11,848 nt of DNA from Nitrosomonadales bacterium (GCA_003235435.1 QJWF01000232.1:1-11848); one strand, 5' to 3'. Shown: positions 1 through 8,135, numbered from the stretch's first letter. The notes: a model not told the origin generated them from the sequence alone. Program-made: numbers and translations.

Positions 1-116
1 ACCGTGTCATGGCTCGGTATGCCTTTGATATTGGCGACAAAACCAACCCCGCAGGCATCGCGTTCCTGGCGAGGATCATACAAGCCTTGCTGTATCGGCA
101 AAGAAGAATTGCTCAA
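1..116 (-). CDS. gltB: Glutamate synthase (NADPH) large subunit, N-terminal fragment
   Basis: Only the first 38 codons lie in the window; the gene continues past the left edge. The translation contains GLYDPRQERDACGVGFVANIKG, the start of the class II (Ntn-type) glutamine amidotransferase domain of GltB. Cys22 (codon at 51-53) matches the catalytic cysteine, which in this family becomes the N-terminus after removal of a short propeptide, here residues 1-21. The enzyme makes two glutamates from glutamine and 2-oxoglutarate. Between the in-frame upstream TAG and the conserved motif there is no ATG or GTG, so a TTG start is inferred. The TTG at 116 is preceded by GGGGA with a 5-base gap; TTG at 128 is possible but has no such site. 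The gene follows dgt on the same strand, with its own apparent promoter and an intervening hairpin. The identity is clear; the exact start is less certain. Confidence 0.9.
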   Translation of the reverse strand, partial: MSNSSLPIQQGLYDPRQERDACGVGFVANIKGIPSHDT

Positions 117-160
117 ATTATTCCCCAATTCAAACTATTCAAAGCTCCATTCCCTGAGCC

Positions 161-183
161 AAAAAATGGCGACATACGTCGCC
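161..183 (-). terminator. Small intrinsic terminator between dgt and gltB
   Basis: Read on the minus strand, a perfect 6-bp stem GGCGAC / GTCGCC with a GTAT loop is followed by A and six T. It lies about 85 bases after the dgt stop and 45 bases before the gltB start. It could simply end the aroK-aroB-dgt transcript. However, a good sigma-70 promoter lies upstream of it on the same strand, so it may also act inside the gltB leader. The stem is short, so efficiency is uncertain. Confidence 0.6.
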
Positions 184-213
184 AGGTCGAAATTCAGGAG
201 CGAAAGGGCGGAA

Positions 214-242
214 ATTCTACCTTGTCCGGTGGTGATGGGCAA
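214..242 (-). promoter_or_regulatory. Putative sigma-70 promoter for gltB
   Basis: Minus-strand TTGCCC (237-242) and TAGAAT (214-219) are separated by exactly 17 bases. They match the consensus at 4 of 6 and 5 of 6 positions. The predicted transcription start is near 207, giving a leader of about 90 bases before the TTG start of gltB. It sits just after the dgt stop codon, in the only sizeable gap between dgt and gltB. Confidence 0.5.
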
Positions 243-267
243 CCGCCCCGAATGACCTGCTTCGAAG

Positions 268-1401
268 TTAAACCTGAAGCGGCGCTTCCTCCACTGCAAA
301 AATCCGGCGATATTCGCGAATGGCGTATCGGTCTGTCATGCCTGCTATATAGTCTGATACTGCGCGGGCGCGGTCGGACTCGAGCTGGCGCTGGTATTGC
401 GGGGGCAACAATCGATTGTCCGCCATGAATACGCTGAACAGGTCGCTGAGAATACGCTGCGATTTGGCGCTCATTCGCAGCACGCGAAAGTGTCGGTAGA
501 GCCAGTTACGCAGGAAGGCTTTCAGCTCGCGCTGTTGCTCGCCGGTTGACGGGCTGTATGTGATCAGCGCCGGAGCCTGACGCACATCTTCCAGTGATGC
601 GATTTTATTCGTATGGATATTGTGCTCGCTCTGACAGATCAGGTCGGTCACCAGCGTATTGATCATGCGCCTCACTGTCTCATGCACAACACGCCGTTCC
701 GGCAACCCGGGATACGCATTTTTCACTTTGAGTAAATGCGCTGCGACCAGCGGCACTTCGGCAAGCTGATCAAGTGTTATCAAACCGGAACGCAAGCCAT
801 CATCCACATCGTGATTGTTATAGGCGATCTCGTCGGCAAGGTTGGCAACCTGAGCTTCCAAAGATGGGCGAAGATTCTTCAGGAACCGCTCTCCCAACTC
901 TCCCAGCTGCCTCGCATTCTCCGCGGAGCAATGTTTCAGTATTCCCTCGCGTGTTTCAAAACACAGATTCAGCCCGTCGAACTCTGCATAGCGTTCTTCC
1001 AGAACATCGACTACGCGCAACGATTGCAGATTGTGTTCGAACCCGCCGTACGGATTCATGCAGGTATTCAGTGCATCTTGTCCGGCGTGGCCGAACGGTG
1101 TGTGTCCGAGATCATGCGCAAGCGATATCGCCTCGGCCAGGTCCTCATTCAGGTGCAAACGCCGGGCAATGGACCGCGCAATCTGTGCAACTTCCAAACT
1201 ATGTGTAAGGCGGGTTCTAAAAAGATCACCTTCGTGATTCACAAATACCTGGGTCTTGTATTCAAGTCGGCGAAATGCGTTGGAATGGATGATACGGTCA
1301 CGGTCGCGCTGGAATTCATTGCGACCCTGAGGCGCATCTTCCGCCACACTGCGTCCTCGTGAGTTTGTTGCGTTGACAGCGTAAGGCGCTAGTTCACCCA
1401 T
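268..1401 (-). CDS. dgt: Deoxyguanosinetriphosphate triphosphohydrolase-like protein (HD domain)
   Basis: This is a 377-residue HD-superfamily dNTP triphosphohydrolase of the shorter dGTPase-like (type 2) subfamily. Known members cleave dNTPs to deoxynucleoside and triphosphate; the substrate range of this subgroup is less settled than that of E. coli Dgt. The metal-binding H...HD...D set is visible: His67 in RLTHS, His96-Asp97 in [13 protein letters not shown] and Asp190 in [10 protein letters not shown]. The conserved [11 protein letters not shown] segment lies near residue 44. The ATG at 1401 is chosen over the in-frame GTG at 1407, because an AGG sits about 9 bases upstream of the ATG. 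The start overlaps the end of aroB by 8 bases, so translation is probably coupled. It is the last gene of the aroK-aroB-dgt group. Family assignment is firm; cellular role is inferred. Confidence 0.93.
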   Translation of the reverse strand: MGELAPYAVNATNSRGRSVAEDAPQGRNEFQRDRDRIIHSNAFRRLEYKTQVFVNHEGDLFRTRLTHSLEVAQIARSIARRLHLNEDLAEAISLAHDLGHTPFGHAGQDALNTCMNPYGGFEHNLQSLRVVDVLEERYAEFDGLNLCFETREGILKHCSAENARQLGELGERFLKNLRPSLEAQVANLADEIAYNNHDVDDGLRSGLITLDQLAEVPLVAAHLLKVKNAYPGLPERRVVHETVRRMINTLVTDLICQSEHNIHTNKIASLEDVRQAPALITYSPSTGEQQRELKAFLRNWLYRHFRVLRMSAKSQRILSDLFSVFMADNRLLPPQYQRQLESDRARAVSDYIAGMTDRYAIREYRRIFAVEEAPLQV

Positions 1402-2479
1402 GCGCACAAGCCTGTATGGTTTGCCGAAGCAACTGTTGAGGCACGTCGGCTTGCACCACCGCTCGCCCGACTTCCTTGAGCAACACGAAACGCATCCTGC
1501 CTCCCTCGACTTTTTTGTCCAGCCCCATCAATTCGAAGTACTTTTCGACTCCCAGATCTGGGCCGGTAACAGGCAATCCGGCACGTTCAAACAGCCTGCG
1601 AATGCGCGCAACTTGCTCCACGCCGAGCCATCCCATACGCTGCGACAAGTCCGCTGCCATGATGGTGCCTGCCGCAACACCCTCGCCATGCAGCCAGTTG
1701 CCATAACCCATTCCGGACTCGATCGCGTGCCCGAAGGTGTGCCCCAGATTCAGCAGTGCGCGTTCCCCGCTTTCTCGCTCGTCGGCCGCAACAACTTCTG
1801 CCTTGTTCCGGCAGCTGCGCTCGATCGCATATTGCAGTGCTGCTGTATCACGTGCCAGCAATTTGTCCATGTTCTGCTCAAGCCATTCCAGGAATTCCAG
1901 ATCGCGGATCAAGCCGTACTTGATGACTTCCGCGATCCCCGCAGCCAATTCATTATCCGGCAGGGTATTCAGTGTATCTGTATCAGCCAGCACCATTTTC
2001 GGCTGGTAGAACGCGCCTATCATGTTCTTGCCCAGCGGATGATTGATGCCGGTTTTCCCGCCCACCGAAGAATCGACCTGCGCAAGCAGCGTGGTCGGGA
2101 CCTGGATATACGGCACGCCGCGCAAATAAGTCGCTGCTGCATAACCGGTCATATCACCGATTACTCCACCACCCAGTGCTATCAGCGGAGTAGTGCGTTC
2201 GCAGCGATTTTTCAATAACGCATCATAGACCAGATTCAACGTTTCAGAATTCTTGTACTCCTCCCCGTCAGGCAATATCACTGACACACTGCTTGTATCA
2301 ATGCTTCGCAATGAACGTTGAAGCCTTTCCAGATAAAGCGGGGCAATAGTGGTGTTGGTCACGATGGCGACACGACCGTGTGGCACATGCTGTTGCATCA
2401 ACTCGGCACGGTCAAGCAATCCGCTGCCGATATGAATCGGATAACTGCGCGTACCCAGCCCTACTGTCAAAGTCTGCAT
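1394..2479 (-). CDS. aroB: 3-dehydroquinate synthase
   Basis: AroB converts DAHP to 3-dehydroquinate, the second step of the shikimate pathway, in the cytoplasm, using NAD+ and a divalent metal. The 361-residue length is normal. Visible motifs are the nucleotide-binding [13 protein letters not shown] (103-115) and the active-site stretch [20 protein letters not shown] (136-155). The metal ligands are Glu184 (AEVIKYG), His247 (NLGHTFGH) and His264 (WLHGEG). The reading frame is open for 16 more codons upstream, but the ATG at 2479 fits the family start and has an AGGCAGA ribosome site that overlaps the aroK stop codon. Only 7 bases separate it from aroK, the kinase of the same pathway. Its 3' end overlaps dgt. 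Confidence 0.97.
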   Translation of the reverse strand: MQTLTVGLGTRSYPIHIGSGLLDRAELMQQHVPHGRVAIVTNTTIAPLYLERLQRSLRSIDTSSVSVILPDGEEYKNSETLNLVYDALLKNRCERTTPLIALGGGVIGDMTGYAAATYLRGVPYIQVPTTLLAQVDSSVGGKTGINHPLGKNMIGAFYQPKMVLADTDTLNTLPDNELAAGIAEVIKYGLIRDLEFLEWLEQNMDKLLARDTAALQYAIERSCRNKAEVVAADERESGERALLNLGHTFGHAIESGMGYGNWLHGEGVAAGTIMAADLSQRMGWLGVEQVARIRRLFERAGLPVTGPDLGVEKYFELMGLDKKVEGGRMRFVLLKEVGRAVVQADVPQQLLRQTIQACAHG

Positions 2480-2486
2480 AATCTGC

Positions 2487-3086
2487 CTATTTGCGTTTCG
2501 TCTGGAAAGATGCCCTGAATTTATCAATCTCGTCGACCAGGTGATGCATCAGACTATGCACACTTTGCTTGCCGCTTTGGACTACGATGTCGGCCACTTG
2601 CCTGTACAAGGGATCGCGCTGTTGATATATCTCCATCAGTTTCCCAAAGGGATCTGGGGTTTGCAGCAAAGGGCGATTCCGGTCATGCCGGGTACGATGC
2701 CACAAATCTTGCACGCTCGCACTGAGGTAGACTACTATTCCGCTCTGCTTCAGCAACGCACGATTTTGCTCTGCCAGAACCACCCCTCCGCCGGTGGCCA
2801 GAACAATGTTGTCGCGACTCGCCAGGTCGCGTAATACTGTGTTCTCGCGCAGACGGAATCCCGGCTCGCCTTCTATATCGAATATGTATGGAATGTTCAC
2901 ACCAGTGCGTTTCTGAATTTCCTCGTCGCTGTCCGCGAAAGCCTTGTGCAGATGTCTTGCAAGTATCCTTCCCATGGTGGTTTTCCCCGATCCCATCATG
3001 CCCACAAGGATCAGGTTGCCGGACAGTAGTTTGCGGCGGAGGTCCGGATGGTCGAGCTTGCTATCGTTGTCTTTGATACTCAGCAT
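2487..3086 (-). CDS. aroK: Shikimate kinase
   Basis: AroK phosphorylates shikimate at the 3-position with ATP. From the ATG at 3086 the protein has 199 residues, slightly longer than the usual 170-180 because of about 20 extra N-terminal residues. Motifs are the P-loop GMMGSGKT (29-36), shikimate-binding DSD (52-54) and FRLRE (77-81), GGG (99-101), and lid arginine in DRNRPLL (135-141). Other in-frame starts are ATG at 3095 and GTG at 3119; the GTG lies inside a terminator hairpin and is unlikely. The 3086 start has a weak GCGGAA just upstream; the 3095 start has no ribosome site. A TACAAT at 3094-3099 could be a -10 box, so the mRNA may be nearly leaderless. It forms a unit with aroB and dgt. 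Confidence 0.94.
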   Translation of the reverse strand: MLSIKDNDSKLDHPDLRRKLLSGNLILVGMMGSGKTTMGRILARHLHKAFADSDEEIQKRTGVNIPYIFDIEGEPGFRLRENTVLRDLASRDNIVLATGGGVVLAEQNRALLKQSGIVVYLSASVQDLWHRTRHDRNRPLLQTPDPFGKLMEIYQQRDPLYRQVADIVVQSGKQSVHSLMHHLVDEIDKFRASFQTKRK

Positions 3087-3105
3087 ATTCCGCATTGTAA
3101 ACGAT

Positions 3106-3142
3106 AAAAACAAAAACACCCGCCAGGGTACGCCTGCGGGTG
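3106..3142 (-). terminator. Intrinsic terminator after pilQ
   Basis: On the minus strand the hairpin arms CACCCGCAGG and CCTGGCGGGTG (about 10 bp, one bulged G) at 3117-3142 are followed by TTTTTGTTTTT (3106-3116). It starts 62 bases after the pilQ stop and ends 10 bases before the first ATG of aroK. This marks the end of the pilMNOPQ transcript and suggests separate control of aroK-aroB-dgt. Confidence 0.85.
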
Positions 3143-3171
3143 CTCGGAGGTTATACCCCCATCTTTTCCCT

Positions 3172-3185
3172 GCCCGGAGTCGGGC
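3172..3185 (-). other. Small hairpin between pilQ stop and terminator
   Basis: A perfect 5-bp GC stem GCCCG / CGGGC with a 4-base loop lies 19 bases after the pilQ stop. There is no T-run after it, so it is not a terminator on its own. It may add stability to the 3' end of the pil mRNA, or may be chance. Confidence 0.3.
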
Positions 3186-3204
3186 ATGATAATTGTTCAG
3201 GAAG

Positions 3205-5289
3205 TTATCGCAACGTCATGGTGTCCTTCATGATCTTTGGCGAAATGAAAATCAGTAATTCGTTCTTGTTATCAAGCTTGGCACTGCTTTTAAAAAAATA
3301 GCCCAGCAACGGGATATCACCGAGCAAGGGAACCTTGTCTTCGCCGTTTGATAATGTTTGCGTATACACCCCTCCGATTACAACGGTACCGCCGTTTTCC
3401 ACCAGCACTTGTGTTTTGACAGCGTTGGTATCAATGCTGGGAACACCGGCATATAACTGGCCAACCGAGTCTTTGTTCACAGCGATATCCATGATGACGT
3501 TGTCATCCGGAGTAATTTGGGGCTTTACTTTCAAACTTAACGTAGCTTTTTTGAATGCAACACTGGTAGCGCCGCTGCTGCTGGCTTCCTGGTATGGAAT
3601 TTCAGTGCCTGCCTCAATCGTTGCCTCGGTCTTGTCCGAAGTAACAACCCTCGGACTGGAAATGATCTTACCTTTGCTGTCTGTCTCCAGGGCTGTCAAT
3701 TCCACCGACAGCAATTTGCTCACTGCACTATTGAACAGCAGGAACGAAAAGGCGCCAGCGGTTCCGGCTGACGGCAAATTCACATTTGGGGTCTGGGCCG
3801 GCATCGTCGTCCCGGCCAATGGCCCGGCTGTGGGAGTATTCGCGCCGATGTTGCCAAACAATCTCGTGCTATTACCTATAGAAAACGAGTCTGTAGAAAC
3901 GTAACCGAGCCTAACACCCAAATTCCTGCCGAACTTGTCCGATGCCTCGACAATACGCGCTTCTATCATCACCTGTCGCACAGGCACATCTATCTGCTTG
4001 ATCAGCTTGCGAGCTTCCTCCAGGTGAGAAGGGGTGTCTTGAATAAATATGGTGTTCGTGCGAGCATCAACTACCGCGCTACCGCGCTTGGAAAGGATAC
4101 GCTGTTCCTTGCTTGAAAGGATCGCTGCCACCGCATCTCCTGTCTGGTAACTCAACTGGTAGCTTTCGGTGCGAACTTCCTCGAGATCGGCGATCTCCTG
4201 CCGCGAAGACAATTCGATTTTTTCCTTGGCCGCGATTTCGTCACGAGGAGCCACCTGGATGACATTGCCGTTCTTGCGCATGTCCAAACCCTTGCTCTGA
4301 AGAATAATGTCAAAGGCTTGGTCCCAAGGAACATCCTTCAGGCGCAGGGTGAGATTGCCTTTCACGGTATCGCTGATCACTATGTTAAGCCCGGTAAAAT
4401 CCGCGATTACATTCAGTGCTTCACGAACATCGATCTTCTGGAAATTCAAAGTCAGTTTGTCGCCCCCGTATCCTGCCTTGGTCCCTTTTACCAGTTTGTC
4501 CGGATCCTCCACGACCGGCTTCAATTCAATGATGAATTTATTGTCGGTTTGGTAAGCAGCCTGCTCCCACAGGCCTTTAGGCTCAATCACCATGCGAACG
4601 TTGTCGCCCAGAACAAAGGTATCCACGCTCTGGACCGGTGTGGCGAAGTCGATTACATCAAGTTTGCGTTGCAAATTGCGTGGCAAGCTGGTTTTAAGAA
4701 AATCAACTACAAGCTTGGTTCCTTGCTGCCGAATATCTATGCCTATGCCCGGATCGGAAAGGTCTACCTGGATGCGGCCCTCGGCATTACTGCCGCGATG
4801 AAAATCGATATCGCGCAATGTGTGCTTCTGGAGGTCCGGGCTCGCCTCGGCGAAGCGCGAAACACTTGAGGCTGTTGCACTATCCTTCAATCTCGCATGC
4901 AAAGTGATCAAAACGTTATTGCCCTCAACCTTGGTGTCATAACTGAGCATTTGGCTGAGATTGACGACCAAGCGGGTACGCGCTCCTGCCTGAACGATGT
5001 TGGCGCTGCGCAAGTTCCCTTCGGTGAAGTCCTGGACTGATTTACCCAGACCGTTTGCCGTATTGGGAAAATCAAACGCGATTCGCGGAGGCGTGTTGAT
5101 GGTGAAACCTGCGGGCGGATTAGCCATGGGCTGGGTCAATTCAACTTTGATGACCGTTGCCCCACCTCCGAGACTGCTCACTCCTAGGGCTATGATGCTG
5201 TTCTGGGTGTCGGCACTGGCGTGAAAACTCAAGCCACACGATATAATGAATATGCCAAGCAATCGAACTGCGCTACTGATGTTTCTCAT
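3205..5289 (-). CDS. pilQ: Type IV pilus secretin PilQ
   Basis: PilQ forms the outer-membrane ring through which the type IV pilus fibre passes. From the ATG at 5289 the protein has 694 residues. It starts with a signal peptide (hydrophobic stretch LLGIFIISCGLSF, likely cut after HASA). Then come two AMIN peptidoglycan-binding domains (about 35-130 and 155-257), an STN/N0 domain (about 278-350), a secretin N1 domain (about 375-440) and the C-terminal secretin domain (about 535-687). The last carries the typical VPLLGDIPLLGYFF and ELLIFISPKIM. A Thr/Pro/Ala-rich loop lies near 480-510. Other starts are ATG 5295 and ATG 5307, the latter overlapping the pilP stop as ATGA. I prefer 5289, which has GGGAG seven bases upstream. 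It is the last gene of pilMNOPQ, followed by a terminator. Confidence 0.95.
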   Translation of the reverse strand: MRNISSAVRLLGIFIISCGLSFHASADTQNSIIALGVSSLGGGATVIKVELTQPMANPPAGFTINTPPRIAFDFPNTANGLGKSVQDFTEGNLRSANIVQAGARTRLVVNLSQMLSYDTKVEGNNVLITLHARLKDSATASSVSRFAEASPDLQKHTLRDIDFHRGSNAEGRIQVDLSDPGIGIDIRQQGTKLVVDFLKTSLPRNLQRKLDVIDFATPVQSVDTFVLGDNVRMVIEPKGLWEQAAYQTDNKFIIELKPVVEDPDKLVKGTKAGYGGDKLTLNFQKIDVREALNVIADFTGLNIVISDTVKGNLTLRLKDVPWDQAFDIILQSKGLDMRKNGNVIQVAPRDEIAAKEKIELSSRQEIADLEEVRTESYQLSYQTGDAVAAILSSKEQRILSKRGSAVVDARTNTIFIQDTPSHLEEARKLIKQIDVPVRQVMIEARIVEASDKFGRNLGVRLGYVSTDSFSIGNSTRLFGNIGANTPTAGPLAGTTMPAQTPNVNLPSAGTAGAFSFLLFNSAVSKLLSVELTALETDSKGKIISSPRVVTSDKTEATIEAGTEIPYQEASSSGATSVAFKKATLSLKVKPQITPDDNVIMDIAVNKDSVGQLYAGVPSIDTNAVKTQVLVENGGTVVIGGVYTQTLSNGEDKVPLLGDIPLLGYFFKSSAKLDNKNELLIFISPKIMKDTMTLR

Positions 5290-5303
5290 TGTCATGCTCC
5301 CGG

Positions 5304-5807
5304 TCATTCAAGTAATTGCAAGCTGCTCACGCGCTCTGTCCAATCGCCGGCACTGTCTTGCACCATTTCTTTGATTATGATTTCTGTGTCTGTTACTTCT
5401 TTTATCAACCCAAAATTCATGCCGACATAATTTCCGGCTTTGACCCGATGCAATTTTCCATCAGTCGAGCGTATCACCGCATAGCCGACTTTATTACGAT
5501 AAAGGTAACCGACCATTTTGAGGCTTTCGAGCGGAAATTCCTCCAGCGCCTCTTTGGGACGGTCCAAATCAGGCTGATTTATCCCGCCGCCGGAACGCTT
5601 TTCCGGTTTGCGCGGCTTGAACGGATCAGGCAAATTCGTGTCGTTATTATAGGCAAAGTGCTCATAGGGTTTGACCTCAGGCGGAGGTTCTATCTTGCCG
5701 CGCATACCCGCTCCGGAATTTTTCACGAAGTCGCGCAAATCCTGATACTCCTCGCCACCGCAACCGGCGAGTAACAGTGAAATCAAGATGATAAATATCA
5801 ACCTCAT
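5304..5807 (-). CDS. pilP: Type IV pilus lipoprotein PilP
   Basis: PilP is an inner-membrane lipoprotein that links the PilN-PilO complex to the periplasmic domains of PilQ. The 167-residue protein has a short hydrophobic signal and a lipobox LAGC with Cys16 as the lipidated residue. Next comes an extended Pro/Lys-rich linker (about 38-90) containing LPDPFKPRKPEK. The C-terminal beta-sandwich (about 92-165) includes LKMVGYLY and the GKLHRVKAGNYVG stretch typical of the family. The start codon shares one base with the pilO stop (TAATG), and its stop overlaps the upstream-most pilQ ATG. Confidence 0.95.
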   Translation of the reverse strand: MRLIFIILISLLLAGCGGEEYQDLRDFVKNSGAGMRGKIEPPPEVKPYEHFAYNNDTNLPDPFKPRKPEKRSGGGINQPDLDRPKEALEEFPLESLKMVGYLYRNKVGYAVIRSTDGKLHRVKAGNYVGMNFGLIKEVTDTEIIIKEMVQDSAGDWTERVSSLQLLE

Positions 5808-6439
5808 TATTTTTTCTTCGCCGTTTTTTTCTGTGCGCTTTGTTTCTTCTGAGCTGCCAGTTCCTCTTCGTCAAGGTAGCGAAAAGTCTTTGCCGTAGCG
5901 TCCATCGCCAAATTGTCTTTTAGCGGCTTAATGGATATATCATTAAGAGTAACGATTCGCGGCAACATTGCGATGTCTCCGGCGAATCTTCCAAGGTCGT
6001 CATAGTTTCCCGTCACCTTTATGGCGATCGGTTGTTCGGTAAAAGATCCATTCACCTTTTCCGCTCCGGGCTTGAAAAGATCGAACTGCAAACCTCTTCC
6101 CAATCCGGCCTGGTTGATATCAGTCAGCAATGCATCCATTTCCGATTTGCTTGGCAGTTGCTTGAGCAGTGCGCCGAATGATTCCTGAGTTTCTGTGAGC
6201 TGCTTTTTGATTAAATCCAGATTGATTGCCTGTTTCTTTTTTATCAGGAAATTCTCTTTTAGTTTTTCTTCTTCAGCCTGCACCCTGCCTAAGGTTTCCC
6301 ATTGGTCTTGCCAAAGAAACACCGCGCCAGCCAGAACCACTATGATAAACATTATCACGAAGGCAATGATTTTTGCCGGCCAAGGCCATGCTCCAGGTGT
6401 TTTCGGGTTAAGATTCTTTAGGTCATTAAAATTCATCAT
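5807..6439 (-). CDS. pilO: Type IV pilus inner-membrane protein PilO
   Basis: PilO pairs with PilN in the inner membrane to form the alignment subcomplex. The 210-residue protein has a short cytoplasmic N-terminus, one membrane segment (about 22-43), a charged coiled-coil region (about 52-97) and a periplasmic ferredoxin-like domain (about 100-190). The last 18 residues are a Lys/Gln-rich tail ending in KKTAKKK. Two adjacent ATGs start the gene (6439 and 6436). An AGGTG lies 2 bases before the first and 5 before the second, so the second may be the real one. It follows the pilN stop by 5 bases. Confidence 0.94.
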   Translation of the reverse strand: MMNFNDLKNLNPKTPGAWPWPAKIIAFVIMFIIVVLAGAVFLWQDQWETLGRVQAEEEKLKENFLIKKKQAINLDLIKKQLTETQESFGALLKQLPSKSEMDALLTDINQAGLGRGLQFDLFKPGAEKVNGSFTEQPIAIKVTGNYDDLGRFAGDIAMLPRIVTLNDISIKPLKDNLAMDATAKTFRYLDEEELAAQKKQSAQKKTAKKK

Positions 6440-6444
6440 GACAC

Positions 6445-7038
6445 CTAATTATTTGCCTTGACGGGGTTTGCCGGCGGCGGGGGGGTGGCCGCAACTGCCG
6501 TCTTGGATAAATTGAAATTCAACTTAAACTCGCTGAGTCGGGTCCCCCCCACCGTGGAAGAGTGAATCTCTATCAATACAGGCGTGTCTAGCCAAGGAGA
6601 GTCTTCTATTGCGCGCATCAATGTCGAAATGCGTGCATTGGACTGTGAATATCCGACCAACTCAATTCTATTGCCGGTCTGTTTAAGTGTCTTGAGATAT
6701 ACGCCGTCGGGCAAAATACGCAACATCTGGTCCAACAGGTGCACTACATCCGACCGTGTGCTTTGCAGACTTTCAACTACATTCTTGCGTGCCAGCAAGG
6801 ACTGTGTTTGCTCGCGCAGCTTCTTGATCTCTGCGATCTGTTTGTCCAGTATCGCTGTTTCCTGTTTCAAATAAGTATTTCGTCTTTCCTGATATGAAAT
6901 CTGGGTGCCGATCGCCACCTGCACAAACCCCACCAACAATCCACCCAGCACTATAGAAATCACGCTGAATGCTATAAATTGAACTTGACGTGCGTGCCGC
7001 TTTTCAGCCCGATGCGGCAACAAATTTATGCGCATCAT
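6445..7038 (-). CDS. pilN: Type IV pilus inner-membrane protein PilN
   Basis: PilN binds PilM through its cytoplasmic N-terminus and PilO through its periplasmic part. The 197-residue protein starts with the PilM-binding motif INLLPHR (4-10). It continues with one membrane segment (about 21-44), a coiled coil (about 50-95) and a small periplasmic domain (about 100-178). The C-terminal tail contains a run of four prolines. Tandem ATGs at 7038 and 7035 are possible starts; the first overlaps the pilM stop as ATGA. Two 7-base homopolymer tracts lie in the last third of the gene (see findings). Confidence 0.95.
   Translation of the reverse strand: MMRINLLPHRAEKRHARQVQFIAFSVISIVLGGLLVGFVQVAIGTQISYQERRNTYLKQETAILDKQIAEIKKLREQTQSLLARKNVVESLQSTRSDVVHLLDQMLRILPDGVYLKTLKQTGNRIELVGYSQSNARISTLMRAIEDSPWLDTPVLIEIHSSTVGGTRLSEFKLNFNLSKTAVAATPPPPANPVKANN
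6479..6485. repeat. Seven-base G/C homopolymer tract in pilN tail
   Basis: Seven G on the plus strand, which is seven C in the pilN coding strand, encode part of the TPPPP segment just before the stop. Gain or loss of one base would change only the tail and would remove the normal pilN stop. Confidence 0.6.
6544..6550. repeat. Seven-base C/G homopolymer tract in pilN
   Basis: Seven C on the plus strand, which is seven G in the pilN coding strand, encode the Val-Gly-Gly of TVGGTR (residues 162-167). It lies 58 bases upstream in the gene of the other 7-base tract. A slip here would shift the frame for the last 30 codons. Confidence 0.6.
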
Positions 7039-8135
7039 GACGGGTCAAATCTCCGCATGGCAAGGCCACAGGCAATAATCAAAGAAGGTGCATCCGCTTG
7101 CAATTGCCTGGGCTTGATTCTGCTTGAAAGGGTCATCAATGCGAAGGGATTTGCCACCATGGTACTCACTTGGGTTCTTGTCGCCACTGCGTCGTCAAGT
7201 CCCGGCAATGCCGCGCATCCACCTGACAGCACAATGTAATCCACTTCGTTATATTGCGAAGAAGCAAAGAAAAATTGCAGCGCGCGGGCTATTTCCATCA
7301 CAACGTTTTCTCGAAAAGGAGTCAGTACGTCACTTTCATAATTTACCGGCAAGCCTCCATTGCGCTTACCCGCCTCAGCTTCGGTTGCAGACAATCCAAA
7401 TGCAGACTGGATCTGCTGAGTCAACTGATCACCGCCCACCTGCTGGTCTCTGGAATATACAGACTGCCCATTTCGCAAAACATTGACGTTCATGACACTG
7501 GCACCGATGTCGACCAGAGCCACGCATTTATCCAGAGCGCCGTCAGGCAGCTGCAGGCGTATTTGTTCAAATGCCATTTCGGCCGCAAAAGGCTCGACAT
7601 CCATAACCAGCGCTTTGATTCCCGATGCCTGGCATGCCGCGACCCGATCCTCGACATTTGCCTTGCGGGAAGCTGCCAGCAGCACCTCCATTTCCTCGGC
7701 ATTCCCTGGAGCGGGTCCTATTACCTGGAAATCAAGATTTACTTCTTCCAGGGCGAACGGGATATACTGATTTGCTTCAGATTCGACTTGATATTCAAGG
7801 TCCTCTTCGCGCATGCCAGCTGGCAATAGGATTTTTTTTGTAATCACAGCTGCAGCAGGAAGTGCCAGTGCTGCGTTCCTGATACGGGAACCCAACCTCT
7901 TCAGGGCGCGCTGCAATGTTTCAGAAACCGCATCGAGATTATTGATGTTGCCATCACTTACGGCATCTTTAGGCAGAACCTCTATCGCATATCGTTCAAC
8001 AACGTAACCATCCTTTTTGGGCGTCTCACTTAATTCAACCATCTTGATTGATGATGTGCTGATGTCTACGCCTATCATGGGGGGCGTAGATGCTCGCAAA
8101 AAATCAAGGGGTATGTCGAAATTTACCTTGAGCAT
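7035..8135 (-). CDS. pilM: Type IV pilus actin-like ATPase PilM
   Basis: PilM is a cytoplasmic actin/FtsA-like protein that binds the N-terminus of PilN and connects the pilus motor side to the envelope complex. The 366-residue length is normal. Nucleotide-fold motifs are IGVDISTSSIK (21-31, phosphate 1), ALVDIGAS (206-213, phosphate 2) and LSGGCAALPGL (303-313, adenosine). The start at 8135 fits the family N-terminus, although no clear ribosome site precedes it. It is the first gene of the pil operon and is divergent from mrcA, with a good promoter about 40 bases upstream. Its stop overlaps the pilN start by 4 bases. Confidence 0.96.
   Translation of the reverse strand: MLKVNFDIPLDFLRASTPPMIGVDISTSSIKMVELSETPKKDGYVVERYAIEVLPKDAVSDGNINNLDAVSETLQRALKRLGSRIRNAALALPAAAVITKKILLPAGMREEDLEYQVESEANQYIPFALEEVNLDFQVIGPAPGNAEEMEVLLAASRKANVEDRVAACQASGIKALVMDVEPFAAEMAFEQIRLQLPDGALDKCVALVDIGASVMNVNVLRNGQSVYSRDQQVGGDQLTQQIQSAFGLSATEAEAGKRNGGLPVNYESDVLTPFRENVVMEIARALQFFFASSQYNEVDYIVLSGGCAALPGLDDAVATRTQVSTMVANPFALMTLSSRIKPRQLQADAPSLIIACGLAMRRFDPS

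Noticed and set aside
9..428. Open frame of 139 codons on the plus strand across the dgt-gltB gap
   Set aside because: It lies opposite the gltB N-terminus, the gltB promoter and the end of dgt; the translation is low-complexity and unlike known proteins.
736..1362. Open frame of 208 codons on the plus strand
   Set aside because: It lies fully inside dgt on the other strand; dgt has intact HD motifs, while this translation shows no recognisable domain or ribosome site.
1400..2218. Open frame of 272 codons on the plus strand
   Set aside because: It is a mirror of aroB, which has all its metal and NAD-binding motifs; the translation looks random and Cys/His-rich.
3087..3119. Longer aroK starting at GTG 3119
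   Set aside because: The GTG and following codons are the hairpin arm and T-run of the pilQ terminator, and the added residues are not part of the shikimate kinase fold.
4318..4869. Open frame of 183 codons opposite pilQ
   Set aside because: It is a shadow of the AMIN and N0 domain coding region of pilQ and has no independent support.
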